This document shows, piece by piece, positions 1-5,802 of a stretch of DNA of 22,861 bases; positions within the stretch are counted from its first letter, which is position 1, and every line of letters begins with the position of its first letter. Source of the stretch: a virus. Under the pieces are notes generated by a model, which was not told the origin of the DNA, did not search any database, and saw only the letters and a list, made by a program, of their open reading frames with translations. Both the position numbers and the translations under genes were made by a program. The stretch spans positions 1 to 22,861 of the IMG/VR virus record IMGVR_UViG_3300046791_000308; one strand, given 5' to 3'.

Positions 1-2
1 TC

Positions 3-113
3 CTCGATGCGTTGGACGTGATTGAAGGCTTCGTCCCGCCGGCCACGCGGAGCAAGAAGGCGGGTGAGGACGAGGACGAGCCCAAGCGGAATCACAAGCG
101 CGAGGAGAAGTAG
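3..113 (+). CDS. C-terminal end of an unidentified protein (5' partial)
   Basis: An open frame enters from the left edge and ends at TAG 111-113. The 36 visible residues begin LDALDVIEGF and finish in a highly charged tail rich in Glu, Asp, Lys and Arg. There is no recognisable domain, and the beginning lies outside the window. The stop is joined to the next start by TAGCGATG (111-118), the same stop-start octamer found at three junctions further downstream, which supports this as a real gene end. The purine stretch GAGGAG at its 3' end (102-107) also serves as the ribosome binding site of the next gene. Function cannot be assigned. Confidence 0.6.
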   Translation, partial: LDALDVIEGFVPPATRSKKAGEDEDEPKRNHKREEK

Positions 114-115
114 CG

Positions 116-280
116 ATGGCGGCTCCGGTGGTACCGAGTGTGCCGGCGACGACGAAGGCGCAATGGGTGACGGCGGCAACGCCGTGGCTGGCGGTGTTGG
201 CGCGTGGGGATAGTGCGTCCCAGGTGGCGATGCAGCAGTTGCTGGTGGATGCGCTGGCGATTGTGCAGACGGCCCCGTAG
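116..280 (+). CDS. Small hypothetical protein, 54 aa
   Basis: The ATG at 116 lies 8 nt after GAGGAG (102-107), a near-ideal Shine-Dalgarno sequence, and the frame closes at TAG 278-280. The peptide is Ala/Val/Thr-rich (starts MAAPVVPSVPATTKAQW) with an amphipathic C-terminal half ending LAIVQTAP. It lacks a signal peptide, Cys residues or a known motif. Its place directly before the LamG adhesin gene suggests a small tail or chaperone-like product, but that is inference from position only. Gene-like spacing to the upstream stop (2 nt) and the strong ribosome binding site are the main evidence that it is translated. Confidence 0.55.
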   Translation: MAAPVVPSVPATTKAQWVTAATPWLAVLARGDSASQVAMQQLLVDALAIVQTAP

Positions 281-318
281 GGCGTGGTGCGTGTAGATAT
301 ATAGAGAGAGCGACACCT

Positions 319-2454
319 ATGGGCGCGTATAGCAATCGGGTCATCGCGGACGGCGCCTCCTACTACTGGCGGCTGGGGGAGTCGTCTGGGCTGACGGCGG
401 TGGCGGCGGTGGGCGGGGCGAACGGGACGATTAGCGGCGGGGTGACGTTGGGGCAGCCGGGGGCGATCGCGGACGGCTCGACGGCGATGCTGTTTGACGG
501 CGTGGACGACAAGATCGTCGCGGCGGGGGCGGCTCTCCCGCTCGTCTGCACGATTGAAGCGTGGATCAAGATTGTTGACAATGCCATCTCGCGACCCATC
601 GTGTGTGGAACGAACGAATCCCCACGCTTTTCAGTCGAACCCAGCTTAAAACTCGGCTTATTTGACAATGCCAACACGGTTGGCCCTGGTGGGGTACGGG
701 TGCTCACGACGGGGCGGTGGTATCACGTCGCGTGTGTGATGACGGCGTCGGCCATCACGCTGTATGTCGATGGCAGTGTGGATGTGACCGTGGCCGTCAC
801 GCGAACGACGGCGGCACCGGCAGGAGTGCAAATTGGTCATGATGCGCTCTTTGGCCCTGACCAGCGTGGCTTCTGGCTCGGCTCCCTCGACGATGTCGCT
901 ATTTACCCTCGCGCCCTGACCGCTGCTGAAGTGGCGGCGCACTATGCGATTGGGCGCACGACGGAGGTGGGGGCGCAGGGGCCGTATGCGGATAAGGTCA
1001 TCAGCGACGGCGCATCGAATTACTGGCGCTTGAACGAGGCGAGTGGCACGACGGCGAGAGATAGCGTCGGCGCGAAAGACGGCACCATCAGTGGCGGGGT
1101 GACGCTGGGGCAACCGTCGCCGCTCCAGGATGGCACCTCGGCGATGACGTTCAATGGGACTGGCCGCGTGTTGACGGTGGCGAATGTCGCGCAACCGTTG
1201 GCGACGACGATGGAAGCGTGGTTTAAGACGGTTCCGAATGGGGCGTTTCAGGCGATCTGTTCGACACGCAACCCGGACGGCAACGCTGCCGCGATCTTTC
1301 TCGGAGTGCGTTCGACCGGCAACCTCTGCGCGTATAACGGCGGCAGCGGGGCGAATCTCGACGGCATTCGCATGGTGGCGGATGGCCTCTGGCATCATGT
1401 GACAGCGGTGTTTGCGGGTGGCACCACCGCCAGTCTGTATGTCGATGGCGTACTCGACAACACGGGGAACTTTTCGCGCACGGCCCTGACGGGTTTGCCG
1501 GTATCGATTGGGTCTGACGCCGCCACGTTCTTTTTTGTCGGCGCTCTCGATGAGGTGGCGATCTATCCTCGCGCCCTGAGCGCCAGCGAGGTGGCGGCGC
1601 ACTATGCCCTCTCGACGGTGCCGGAGCCGCGTGACCTGAACACCGGCCTCTACACCTATTTACTGGGCGTGTTTGGCCTGAGCGCGGCGACGAGCTACGC
1701 GGAGCGCGTGAAAGCGGACGGCGCGACCAATCACTGGCGCCTGGGCGAGACAGCCGGGACCACCGCCGTCGATGCGATTGGCGGGGCGAACGGGACGATC
1801 AGCGGGGGCGTGACGCTCAATCAGCCGTCCGCGATGGCCGATGGCAATGGGGCGATGCTCTTTCCCGGCACCGACACGGGGAAAATCACGACGCCGCTCA
1901 GTGCCGTCTCGAATGGGGCGGCGGCGTGGACGTGGGAACTGTGGGCGCGGCTCGACTCGCTGACCCCGTCACCGAGTGGGTTCCGCATGATGCTGGCACT
2001 CGGGGACGCGGCGAATTATTTCGGGTTCAACAGCGGGACCAACGAGTGGTACACCTCCACCTTCATCGCGGGGGCGCAACGGGTGTCGCTCATTGCTGGC
2101 GTGGATACGGCGTGGCATCACTTCGTCATCACCTACAACGGCGCGGTGTTTGTCTTGTACAAGGACGGCGTGGCGGGGAATGGCACCCCGATTGTCGGCA
2201 CGTTGACGAATACGGGGGCGTTGGTGATCGGCAATTATGCCGGGGCGAACTTTGGCTGGCCGGGGGCGATTGATGACGTGTCGATCTACCCTCGCGCCCT
2301 CACTGCCGCCGAAGTGTCCGCGCATTTCACGCTGGGGCGCAGTGGCCTGAGCGGCGGCAACGACCTGACGACCTTGATCACGCGCTATCTGGCGACCCTG
2401 ACCGGCGACATGACGGCGCGGTGGAAGCAGATGGAAAAAAACGCGGGGTTCTAG
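319..2454 (+). CDS. Tail adhesin with three tandem LamG/concanavalin A-like domains
   Basis: A 711-aa protein made almost entirely of three homologous units of about 210 residues, beginning near residues 4, 223 and 460. Each unit opens with a Y-x(2)-x-V-x-x-DGA-x-x-x-WRL motif, continues with NGTISGGVTL or a close variant, has a W-HHV/W-YHV core followed by LYVDG or LYKDG, and closes with IYPRAL-(T/S)-A-x-E-V-x-A-H. These are hallmarks of the Laminin_G_3/concanavalin-like lectin fold, which usually binds glycans. The units are joined by linkers of about 12 and 29 residues. A short tail ends ARWKQMEKNAGF, whose DNA is duplicated downstream. A purine-rich AGAGAG lies 8 nt before the ATG. There is no signal peptide, fitting a virion protein. 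A role in binding host surface polysaccharide is inferred from the domains and the phage context; enzymatic activity is not indicated. Confidence 0.85.
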   Translation: MGAYSNRVIADGASYYWRLGESSGLTAVAAVGGANGTISGGVTLGQPGAIADGSTAMLFDGVDDKIVAAGAALPLVCTIEAWIKIVDNAISRPIVCGTNESPRFSVEPSLKLGLFDNANTVGPGGVRVLTTGRWYHVACVMTASAITLYVDGSVDVTVAVTRTTAAPAGVQIGHDALFGPDQRGFWLGSLDDVAIYPRALTAAEVAAHYAIGRTTEVGAQGPYADKVISDGASNYWRLNEASGTTARDSVGAKDGTISGGVTLGQPSPLQDGTSAMTFNGTGRVLTVANVAQPLATTMEAWFKTVPNGAFQAICSTRNPDGNAAAIFLGVRSTGNLCAYNGGSGANLDGIRMVADGLWHHVTAVFAGGTTASLYVDGVLDNTGNFSRTALTGLPVSIGSDAATFFFVGALDEVAIYPRALSASEVAAHYALSTVPEPRDLNTGLYTYLLGVFGLSAATSYAERVKADGATNHWRLGETAGTTAVDAIGGANGTISGGVTLNQPSAMADGNGAMLFPGTDTGKITTPLSAVSNGAAAWTWELWARLDSLTPSPSGFRMMLALGDAANYFGFNSGTNEWYTSTFIAGAQRVSLIAGVDTAWHHFVITYNGAVFVLYKDGVAGNGTPIVGTLTNTGALVIGNYAGANFGWPGAIDDVSIYPRALTAAEVSAHFTLGRSGLSGGNDLTTLITRYLATLTGDMTARWKQMEKNAGF

Positions 2455-2459
2455 CGATG
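2415..2459 (+). repeat. Direct repeat copy 1 (45 bp): C-terminal tag plus stop-start
   Basis: A 45-bp sequence identical to 2805-2849. It encodes the last residues of the LamG protein (RWKQMEKNAGF), then TAG, CG and the ATG of the next ORF. It contains an A7 run and ends with TTCTAGCGATG. It therefore works as a module joining one gene's C-terminus to the next gene's start. Confidence 0.9.
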
Positions 2460-2570
2460 GGCCTGTGTCCGCTCTGCGAGTTTCAGTTGCGCCATACGGT
2501 GTGGAACCACTGGCGGGTCACCCTGCTCGGATGGTACTGGCGGCGGATGGGAAAAAACGCGGGGTTCTAG
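2457..2570 (+). CDS. Cys- and Trp-rich micro-ORF, 37 aa
   Basis: The frame opens at the ATG supplied by repeat copy 1 and closes at the TAG supplied by repeat copy 2, so its limits are set exactly by the repeats. It encodes a CPLC pair near the N-terminus (residues 4-7), five Trp residues and the C-terminal MGKNAGF, nearly the same tail as the LamG protein's MEKNAGF. The CxxC could be one half of a zinc site, or a remnant of a larger zinc-ribbon gene. There is only a GGGG stretch as a possible ribosome binding site, so translation would probably depend on re-initiation after the upstream stop 2 nt away. It may equally be a degenerate remnant left by repeat-mediated rearrangement. Confidence 0.4.
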   Translation: MGLCPLCEFQLRHTVWNHWRVTLLGWYWRRMGKNAGF

Positions 2571-2575
2571 CGATG
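2545..2575 (+). repeat. Direct repeat copy 2 (shorter, one-base difference in the A run)
   Basis: About 31 bp matching the 3' part of the 45-bp repeats: GGATGGG, an A6 run, CGCGGGGTTCTAGCGATG. The encoded tail changes from MEKNAGF to MGKNAGF, and the stop-start junction TAGCGATG (2568-2575) is preserved. Confidence 0.85.
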
Positions 2576-2785
2576 CGGTTCACGCGACACGCCGTCCGCT
2601 GGTGCATGGAGGAGCGCATCCATCCCGGCGCGAAGCGCATTGATTCGGGCATCGGTGACCACGACTTCCGCGACACCAACGTGCGCCGAATCCAGCAGTG
2701 TCTGAAGGATCTCCAGCAGCAATTGCGCGTCTCGTTGTTGCGCCTCGGCGGTTTCGACAGCGTTCGTAGGCACGTCCATGAATGA
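2573..2785 (+). CDS. Small basic hypothetical protein, 70 aa
   Basis: ATG 2573 belongs to the TAGCGATG junction and the frame ends at TGA 2783-2785, overlapping the next ATG by one base. It is Arg/His-rich. The first residues (MRFTRHAVRWCMEERIHP) faintly recall the N-terminal strand-helix of DUF4258-like proteins, but the rest does not follow that family. A reverse-strand ORF covers the same bases in register, so strand is a real question. By my manual count, GC by codon position on the + strand is about 66/40/80 percent, the normal coding profile here, whereas the reverse reading would have low GC at its third position. That and the junctions favour the + strand. Confidence 0.5.
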   Translation: MRFTRHAVRWCMEERIHPGAKRIDSGIGDHDFRDTNVRRIQQCLKDLQQQLRVSLLRLGGFDSVRRHVHE

Positions 2786-2844
2786 TGAGTCTACCCGAAC
2801 GGTTGGCGCGGTGGAAGCAGATGGAAAAAAACGCGGGGTTCTAG
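2785..2844 (+). CDS. 19-aa micro-ORF ending in the repeated MEKNAGF tail
   Basis: ATG 2785 overlaps the preceding TGA by one base (TGATG), and the ORF stops at the TAG inside repeat copy 3. It encodes MSLPERLARWKQMEKNAGF. The last 11 residues are identical to the end of the LamG protein. It may be a translated leader that couples the preceding gene to 2847, or a truncated duplicate of the LamG gene's 3' end. No independent ribosome binding site is seen, so confidence is low that the peptide has a function. Confidence 0.3.
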   Translation: MSLPERLARWKQMEKNAGF

Positions 2845-2849
2845 CGATG
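2805..2849 (+). repeat. Direct repeat copy 3 (45 bp, identical to copy 1)
   Basis: Base-for-base the same as 2415-2459 over 45 bp, including the A7 run and the terminal TAGCGATG. It supplies the stop of the 19-aa ORF and the start of the 87-aa gene at 2847. The identical copies lie 390 bp apart with the shorter copy between them. Confidence 0.9.
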
Positions 2850-3110
2850 AACGAGTACACGGCTGGCAACATTACCGACGACGGCTTCTACCGCGAACCG
2901 TGTCTGCCGATGAATCAGACGATGACGGTGGGCGGCACCTACTTTCCGAATAGCAACTGGCCGTACACCAGTTGGCCGTACATCACCTACCCCAGCGTGT
3001 ACGTGTCTGCGCCGGTTGAGTGTTCCGGCGACGTGCATGTGTTTCCGTGTCCGCACTGCGACAAATGCAAATGCGGTGCGGCAACGGTAAAACGGAAGAA
3101 AAAGGCGTGA
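2847..3110 (+). CDS. Small aromatic- and Cys-rich protein with putative zinc knuckle, 87 aa
   Basis: The gene starts at the ATG of repeat copy 3 and ends at TGA 3108-3110. The middle is rich in Trp, Pro and Tyr, with a doubled WPY motif (NWPYTSWPYITYPS, residues 37-50). The C-terminal part holds CPHCDKCKCG (residues 68-77), with Cys 68, 71, 74 and 76 as a likely metal site, followed by a basic KRKKKA end. The family is not recognised. Small zinc-binding proteins recur across this window, so a DNA- or virion-associated role is possible but unproven. Its 3' end overlaps the U-tract side of the minus-strand terminator; the same A-run encodes its terminal lysines. Confidence 0.6.
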   Translation: MNEYTAGNITDDGFYREPCLPMNQTMTVGGTYFPNSNWPYTSWPYITYPSVYVSAPVECSGDVHVFPCPHCDKCKCGAATVKRKKKA

Positions 3111-3125
3111 GTCTGATACTCGCGC
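3096..3125 (-). terminator. Intrinsic terminator of the minus-strand cassette
   Basis: GCGTGAGT (3105-3112) pairs with ACTCGCGC (3118-3125) in eight consecutive pairs, one of them G-U, around a 5-nt loop. Read on the minus strand, the hairpin is followed by C, TTTTT (3103-3099), C and TT, the classical U-tract. It begins 6 nt after the stop of the last minus-strand gene. The + strand side has no comparable T-run, so it works mainly for leftward transcription. Confidence 0.7.
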
Positions 3126-3130
3126 TTGCG

Positions 3131-3346
3131 TTAACTTGGACTGTCGGGCTTGTGCAAGCGCAGAATCACGCCGCTCAACAGGCCCAGATGCAGATACATC
3201 GTGGCGCGGGACGTGCGGTCGGCGCGGTCGGCGTCCCGGTAGTAGTCGTGCAGCAGGGTGACGCCCTGAATGGGGTCGTCTGGGATGGTCTGCATGATGG
3301 CGGTCAGTCGGGCGCGGTCGTCGTCGGTCAAGGTGTCGTCAGCCAT
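3131..3346 (-). CDS. Small hypothetical protein, 71 aa (minus-strand cassette)
   Basis: The gene reads leftward from ATG at 3346 to TAA at 3133-3131. It is acidic at the N-terminus (MADDTLTDDDRARLTAI), with a helical middle and a short hydrophobic stretch near residues 50-63 (MYLHLGLLSGVILR) that may be amphipathic or membrane-associated. Its start overlaps the end of the gene upstream in the cassette by 8 nt, and the terminator follows immediately, so it is the last gene of a three-gene leftward operon. No strong Shine-Dalgarno is visible; translational coupling is likely. The product is not recognised. Confidence 0.6.
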   Translation of the reverse strand: MADDTLTDDDRARLTAIMQTIPDDPIQGVTLLHDYYRDADRADRTSRATMYLHLGLLSGVILRLHKPDSPS

Positions 3347-3560
3347 CGCGGGAGTCTACCGGAAGTCTTGAGCGCAGGCGATCTAGTTCCGCGAAGTGCG
3401 ACTGGGGCACCAGCACCCACTTGCCAGACTCCAGCATCGAGAGCAGGCGGCTCAGCGTCTCCCGGGCCGCACGAATCTCGTCCAGCGTGGGCGGCCGGTC
3501 ACTGCTGACCCGATACCGCCCATGGCGACGTGGCGCTTTAGGTGCGGCGCTTTCGGGCAC
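3339..3560 (-). CDS. Small helical hypothetical protein, 73 aa (minus-strand cassette)
   Basis: The frame runs leftward from GTG at 3560, overlapping the end of the PEP-CTERM gene by 23 nt, to a stop overlapping the next gene. The N-terminal 25 residues are basic and Pro-rich. The rest (from PPTLDEIRAARETLSRLLSM) looks like a helical hairpin ending in LDRLRSRL. No signal peptide, Cys or enzyme motif is present, and there is no clear Shine-Dalgarno, so coupled translation or a start further inside is possible. Overlaps on both sides and common orientation place it in one transcript with its neighbours. Function is unknown. Confidence 0.55.
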   Translation of the reverse strand: MPESAAPKAPRRHGRYRVSSDRPPTLDEIRAARETLSRLLSMLESGKWVLVPQSHFAELDRLRSRLPVDSRDG

Positions 3561-4263
3561 GAACGGCGACCAGCAAGCCAGTCCCGAGGAGCATCATCGT
3601 GGCCGGTTCCGGTACGGGCGAGGCCAACTCGTTCTGGCCACGACTAATCAGGGAGCCTCCTGCCGCGAGGTCCAGGTCAAAGCCCATCGACATCGAGAAC
3701 ACCCCCCCCGCCGCGAAGAGCGATCCGCAATTCAGCGAGAAGCTATCCACGCCGGCTCCCGCGAGATCCGCCGAACTGCAGATCAGCAACCCCGGCAGAT
3801 CGTTGAACGCCTGGCCGCCCTGCCCGTTGGCGGCATCGGCCCAGAAGGTCATGCCGATGGTGGACCCCGGCGCACTGAACCAGGTGCCACTGCCGGACGC
3901 TTGCACAAAATCCACCGGCCCGACGAAGCCGGTGGCCCCGATGGCGACTTCCGCGCTCACCGTGCCGGCGGTGTTGTTCGTGATCGAGAGTGACGAGGAA
4001 TTGAGCGCATTGGTCGTCCCGAAAAGCGCCGTGTGCAACGAGCCTTCAATCGTCAGGCCGCCAATCACCGTGGTCGGCAGACTCACGATGCCGATAGCGG
4101 GATTGGTGTCGAGAATCTGTCCGGGTCCGCAGGCGACGTTGTTGTCGGACGCACAGAACGGGGTGCCGCCGACCAGGCCGGCCAAGAGGATGGCCGCTGA
4201 GGCGGGGGCCGACGAGAGGGCGACGAGCACGGCGACGAGGGGCAGGCAGCGGACGAGTTTCAT
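3538..4263 (-). CDS. PEP-CTERM sorting-signal protein, exported, 241 aa
   Basis: The start at ATG 4263 is chosen because AAGGAG lies 8 nt upstream on the minus strand and the translation then begins with a textbook signal peptide (MKLVRCLPLVAVLVALSSAP, probable cleavage after ASA, residues 21-23). A longer in-frame extension to 4362 lacks both properties. The C-terminus carries VPEPATMMLLGTGLLVAVRA (from residue 217) followed by RKRRT: the PEP box, one transmembrane helix and an Arg/Lys cluster that define PEP-CTERM proteins, which exosortases process in Gram-negative, often biofilm-forming bacteria. The middle is Gly/Ser/Thr-rich and beta-prone with several Cys; I recognise no enzyme domain. 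No exosortase is encoded here, so it would need a host enzyme. It is the first gene of a leftward cassette in a rightward virion region: probable host-modifying cargo. Confidence 0.85.
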   Translation of the reverse strand: MKLVRCLPLVAVLVALSSAPASAAILLAGLVGGTPFCASDNNVACGPGQILDTNPAIGIVSLPTTVIGGLTIEGSLHTALFGTTNALNSSSLSITNNTAGTVSAEVAIGATGFVGPVDFVQASGSGTWFSAPGSTIGMTFWADAANGQGGQAFNDLPGLLICSSADLAGAGVDSFSLNCGSLFAAGGVFSMSMGFDLDLAAGGSLISRGQNELASPVPEPATMMLLGTGLLVAVRARKRRT

Positions 4264-4382
4264 GGGCGAGGCTCCTTGGGGGTGTGACGGCGTGAGTGCC
4301 AAGGCTAGCGTCGGGCCGTGCTTCGGCGCGGGAGCATCAGATTCGGTGCCGGAGTGGATCACTATATTACTAGCGTCGATCT
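4264..4382. promoter_or_regulatory. Divergent intergenic region with AT-rich promoter candidate
   Basis: 119 bp separate the leftward PEP-CTERM gene from the rightward terminase gene. It is GC-rich apart from ACTATATTACTAG at 4361-4373, which offers TAATAT leftward (4369-4364) or TATATT rightward (4363-4368) as a -10 box. I do not find a good -35 element at standard spacing for either direction, so the promoter call is tentative. GACGCTAG occurs twice on the minus strand in this gap. Some promoter is expected here because two genes diverge. Confidence 0.35.
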
Positions 4383-5375
4383 GTGGGCATTCTGCAAGCC
4401 GCGCCCGTGCAGGCCATGGTGGACGCGAAAGCGATCTGCTGCTGGTGTGGCGAGACGCTGAAACGGGCGAAGCAACTGAACGTCTGGTCCCCGTGGTGGT
4501 GTTTCACGAAAGCCTGCTACGAACGCCAGTGCGCGTGGTCCGTCACCGCCGAGAAGAAGGGGCGGCCCACGGAGTGGCTCTTCTGTCCGGTGCCCAAACA
4601 GGTGGAGTTTTTCGAGGAAGCCTACCGGCTCGGCAAGCTGGCCCTGGCCGATCCCGAACGTGGCTCCGGGCGCGTGTTATTTGGCGGAGCAGCTGGCCCT
4701 GGGAAATCCCATGCGCTGAGATGGGGCTTGTACCGCGATGCGATGCGGATCCCGGATCTGAATTGCCTGCTGCTTCGGCGCACGTTCAAGGAACTGGACG
4801 CCACGCACCTCCGAGAGATGATGCGCGAAGTGCCGCGCCTGGGCGGCCGGTACCTGACGGCGGATAAGAGAGCCGTCTGGCCGAACGGCAGCGTCATTCA
4901 GGCCGGCCACTGCGAGACGGACACCGACGCCGGCAATCACCTCTCGACCGAATACGACCGTGAGGTGTTCGATGAACTGGTCACGTTTGCCATGGAACCG
5001 GCGCTCGAGATTATGTCTCGCGCCCGAACCGCGAAAGACGCGGTGAAAGCGGCCGGCGGGGCGCAAGTGTGGGCCGGCAGTAATCCTGGCGGCCGGGGCG
5101 CCTTGTGGGTGAAAGCGTTCTTCGTGGACAAGAGCGTCGATCCCGCGCAGTTTCCGAAGTATCAGCCGGAGCGGTATTCCTACGTCCATGCCAAACTGGA
5201 AGACAACCCCTACATGGATCCGGCATACCGCCAAACATTGGAAGAGATGCCGAGTCTAAGACGACGACAGCTTTTGGAAGGCGACTGGTCCGCGTTCGAA
5301 GGCCAGTTCTTCGATTGGTTGCCATCGAAGGATGGCTCACCGTGGCATATAGATGACGTTGGCGTGACGCCGTGA
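4383..5375 (+). CDS. terL: Terminase large subunit, ATPase half (split gene)
   Basis: A 330-aa DNA-packaging ATPase. An N-terminal Cys cluster (CCWCGETL, then WWCFTKACYERQC) resembles a zinc finger. The ATPase follows: PVPKQVEFF as the adenine-binding region, Walker A GGAAGPGKS at residues 101-109, Walker B VFDE with Asp197/Glu198, coupling motif SNP at 233-235, and the typical end LEDNPYMDPAYRQTL then LLEGDW and GQFFDW. A complete large terminase would now continue into an RNase H-like nuclease, but this frame stops after WHIDDVGVTP; the nuclease is a separate gene at 6184. The GTG at 4383 is the first start after an in-frame TAG at 4371. ATG 4416 would keep every motif and is a credible alternative. 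The partner should be the portal, the next large gene. Confidence 0.9.
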   Translation: MGILQAAPVQAMVDAKAICCWCGETLKRAKQLNVWSPWWCFTKACYERQCAWSVTAEKKGRPTEWLFCPVPKQVEFFEEAYRLGKLALADPERGSGRVLFGGAAGPGKSHALRWGLYRDAMRIPDLNCLLLRRTFKELDATHLREMMREVPRLGGRYLTADKRAVWPNGSVIQAGHCETDTDAGNHLSTEYDREVFDELVTFAMEPALEIMSRARTAKDAVKAAGGAQVWAGSNPGGRGALWVKAFFVDKSVDPAQFPKYQPERYSYVHAKLEDNPYMDPAYRQTLEEMPSLRRRQLLEGDWSAFEGQFFDWLPSKDGSPWHIDDVGVTP

Positions 5376-5587
5376 ATCACGATCTCGAGGCGATGCTGTT
5401 CAAGGCGTGGTACATCGCTCGGTGGTCGAGTTATGTGCCGTTTTTCCCTGACCGTCCGCAGTGGTTTGATCGAGATTGGTATGAGGCGCTGGGGACCGAA
5501 GCGCCGGATGGCGCCGTGCTGGTCGATATCTTTCCGCTCAAGGAAGCGCAGACGGCGGATTTGGAACGACTCTGGCAATTGCCATGA
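5372..5587 (+). CDS. Small hypothetical protein within the split terminase, 71 aa
   Basis: GTG at 5372 overlaps the ATPase stop by 4 nt (GTGA) and the frame ends at TGA 5585-5587, which overlaps the next ATG. It is aromatic-rich (AWYIARWSSYVPFFPDRPQW) and ends in an acidic, helical DLERLWQLP. There is no homing-endonuclease motif, Cys pair or signal peptide. Because it is coupled at both ends it should be made whenever the terminase halves are. It could bridge the two halves or be unrelated; the sequence does not decide. The family is not recognised. Confidence 0.6.
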   Translation: MNHDLEAMLFKAWYIARWSSYVPFFPDRPQWFDRDWYEALGTEAPDGAVLVDIFPLKEAQTADLERLWQLP

Positions 5588-5802
5588 GGCTGCTGCTCGT
5601 CGGCTACCTTGCCGCGCTCAGTGTCGGGTGTGCCGCGCATGTGTGGCTCTCTCGGCCGTTGGTGATCGAGGAATACGTTACCGCCCAGGTGCGCATCTAT
5701 CGCGCTGACCGCGACTGTCGCATCGAAGTGGTGACGCCGCTGGAGACGATCATCACGCTGCCGACACGCTGTCTGGCAGTGCCGCATCGGAGGACGCCGT
5801 AA
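5584..5802 (+). CDS. Small membrane or exported protein, 72 aa
   Basis: ATG 5584 overlaps the preceding TGA (ATGA), and the stop TAA overlaps the next ATG by one base. The N-terminus MRLLLVGYLAALSVGCAAHV is a short signal/anchor segment; the Cys at 16 after SVG is a weak lipobox. The remainder (VIEEYVTAQVRIYRADRDCR, then RIEVVTPLETIITLP) looks like a small beta-rich periplasmic domain. Its size and lipoprotein-like start are compatible with an outer-membrane spanin subunit, but no partner or lysis gene is next to it, so I do not call it one. An envelope protein inside a packaging-gene block is odd. Confidence 0.55.
   Translation: MRLLLVGYLAALSVGCAAHVWLSRPLVIEEYVTAQVRIYRADRDCRIEVVTPLETIITLPTRCLAVPHRRTP

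Noticed and set aside
280-318. TATATA-containing promoter before the LamG gene
   Set aside because: TATATA at 298-303 has no acceptable -35 box at normal spacing; the stretch is better read as an AT/purine-rich leader.
658-1602. Minus-strand ORF of 314 codons opposite the LamG adhesin
   Set aside because: Arg-rich antisense of a repeated beta protein; it follows the LamG repeat periodicity and has no motif of its own.
2567-2779. Minus-strand ORF (MDVPTNAVETAEAQQRDAQ...) with coiled-coil look
   Set aside because: It is in exact antisense register with the + strand gene 2573-2785. GC by codon position (about 66/40/80 on the + strand) fits + coding, the stop-start junctions are on the + strand, no ribosome binding site precedes it, and the minus-strand terminator at 3096-3125 separates it from the leftward cassette.
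3542-4867. Long + strand ORF of 441 codons
   Set aside because: It spans the antisense of the PEP-CTERM gene and an off frame of the terminase; its translation has no domain character, while the opposite strand has signal peptide, PEP-CTERM motif and ribosome binding site.
5584-5802. Spanin (Rz1-like) lipoprotein
   Set aside because: The lipobox is weak (SVGC), no inner-membrane partner or endolysin is adjacent, and the surroundings are packaging genes.
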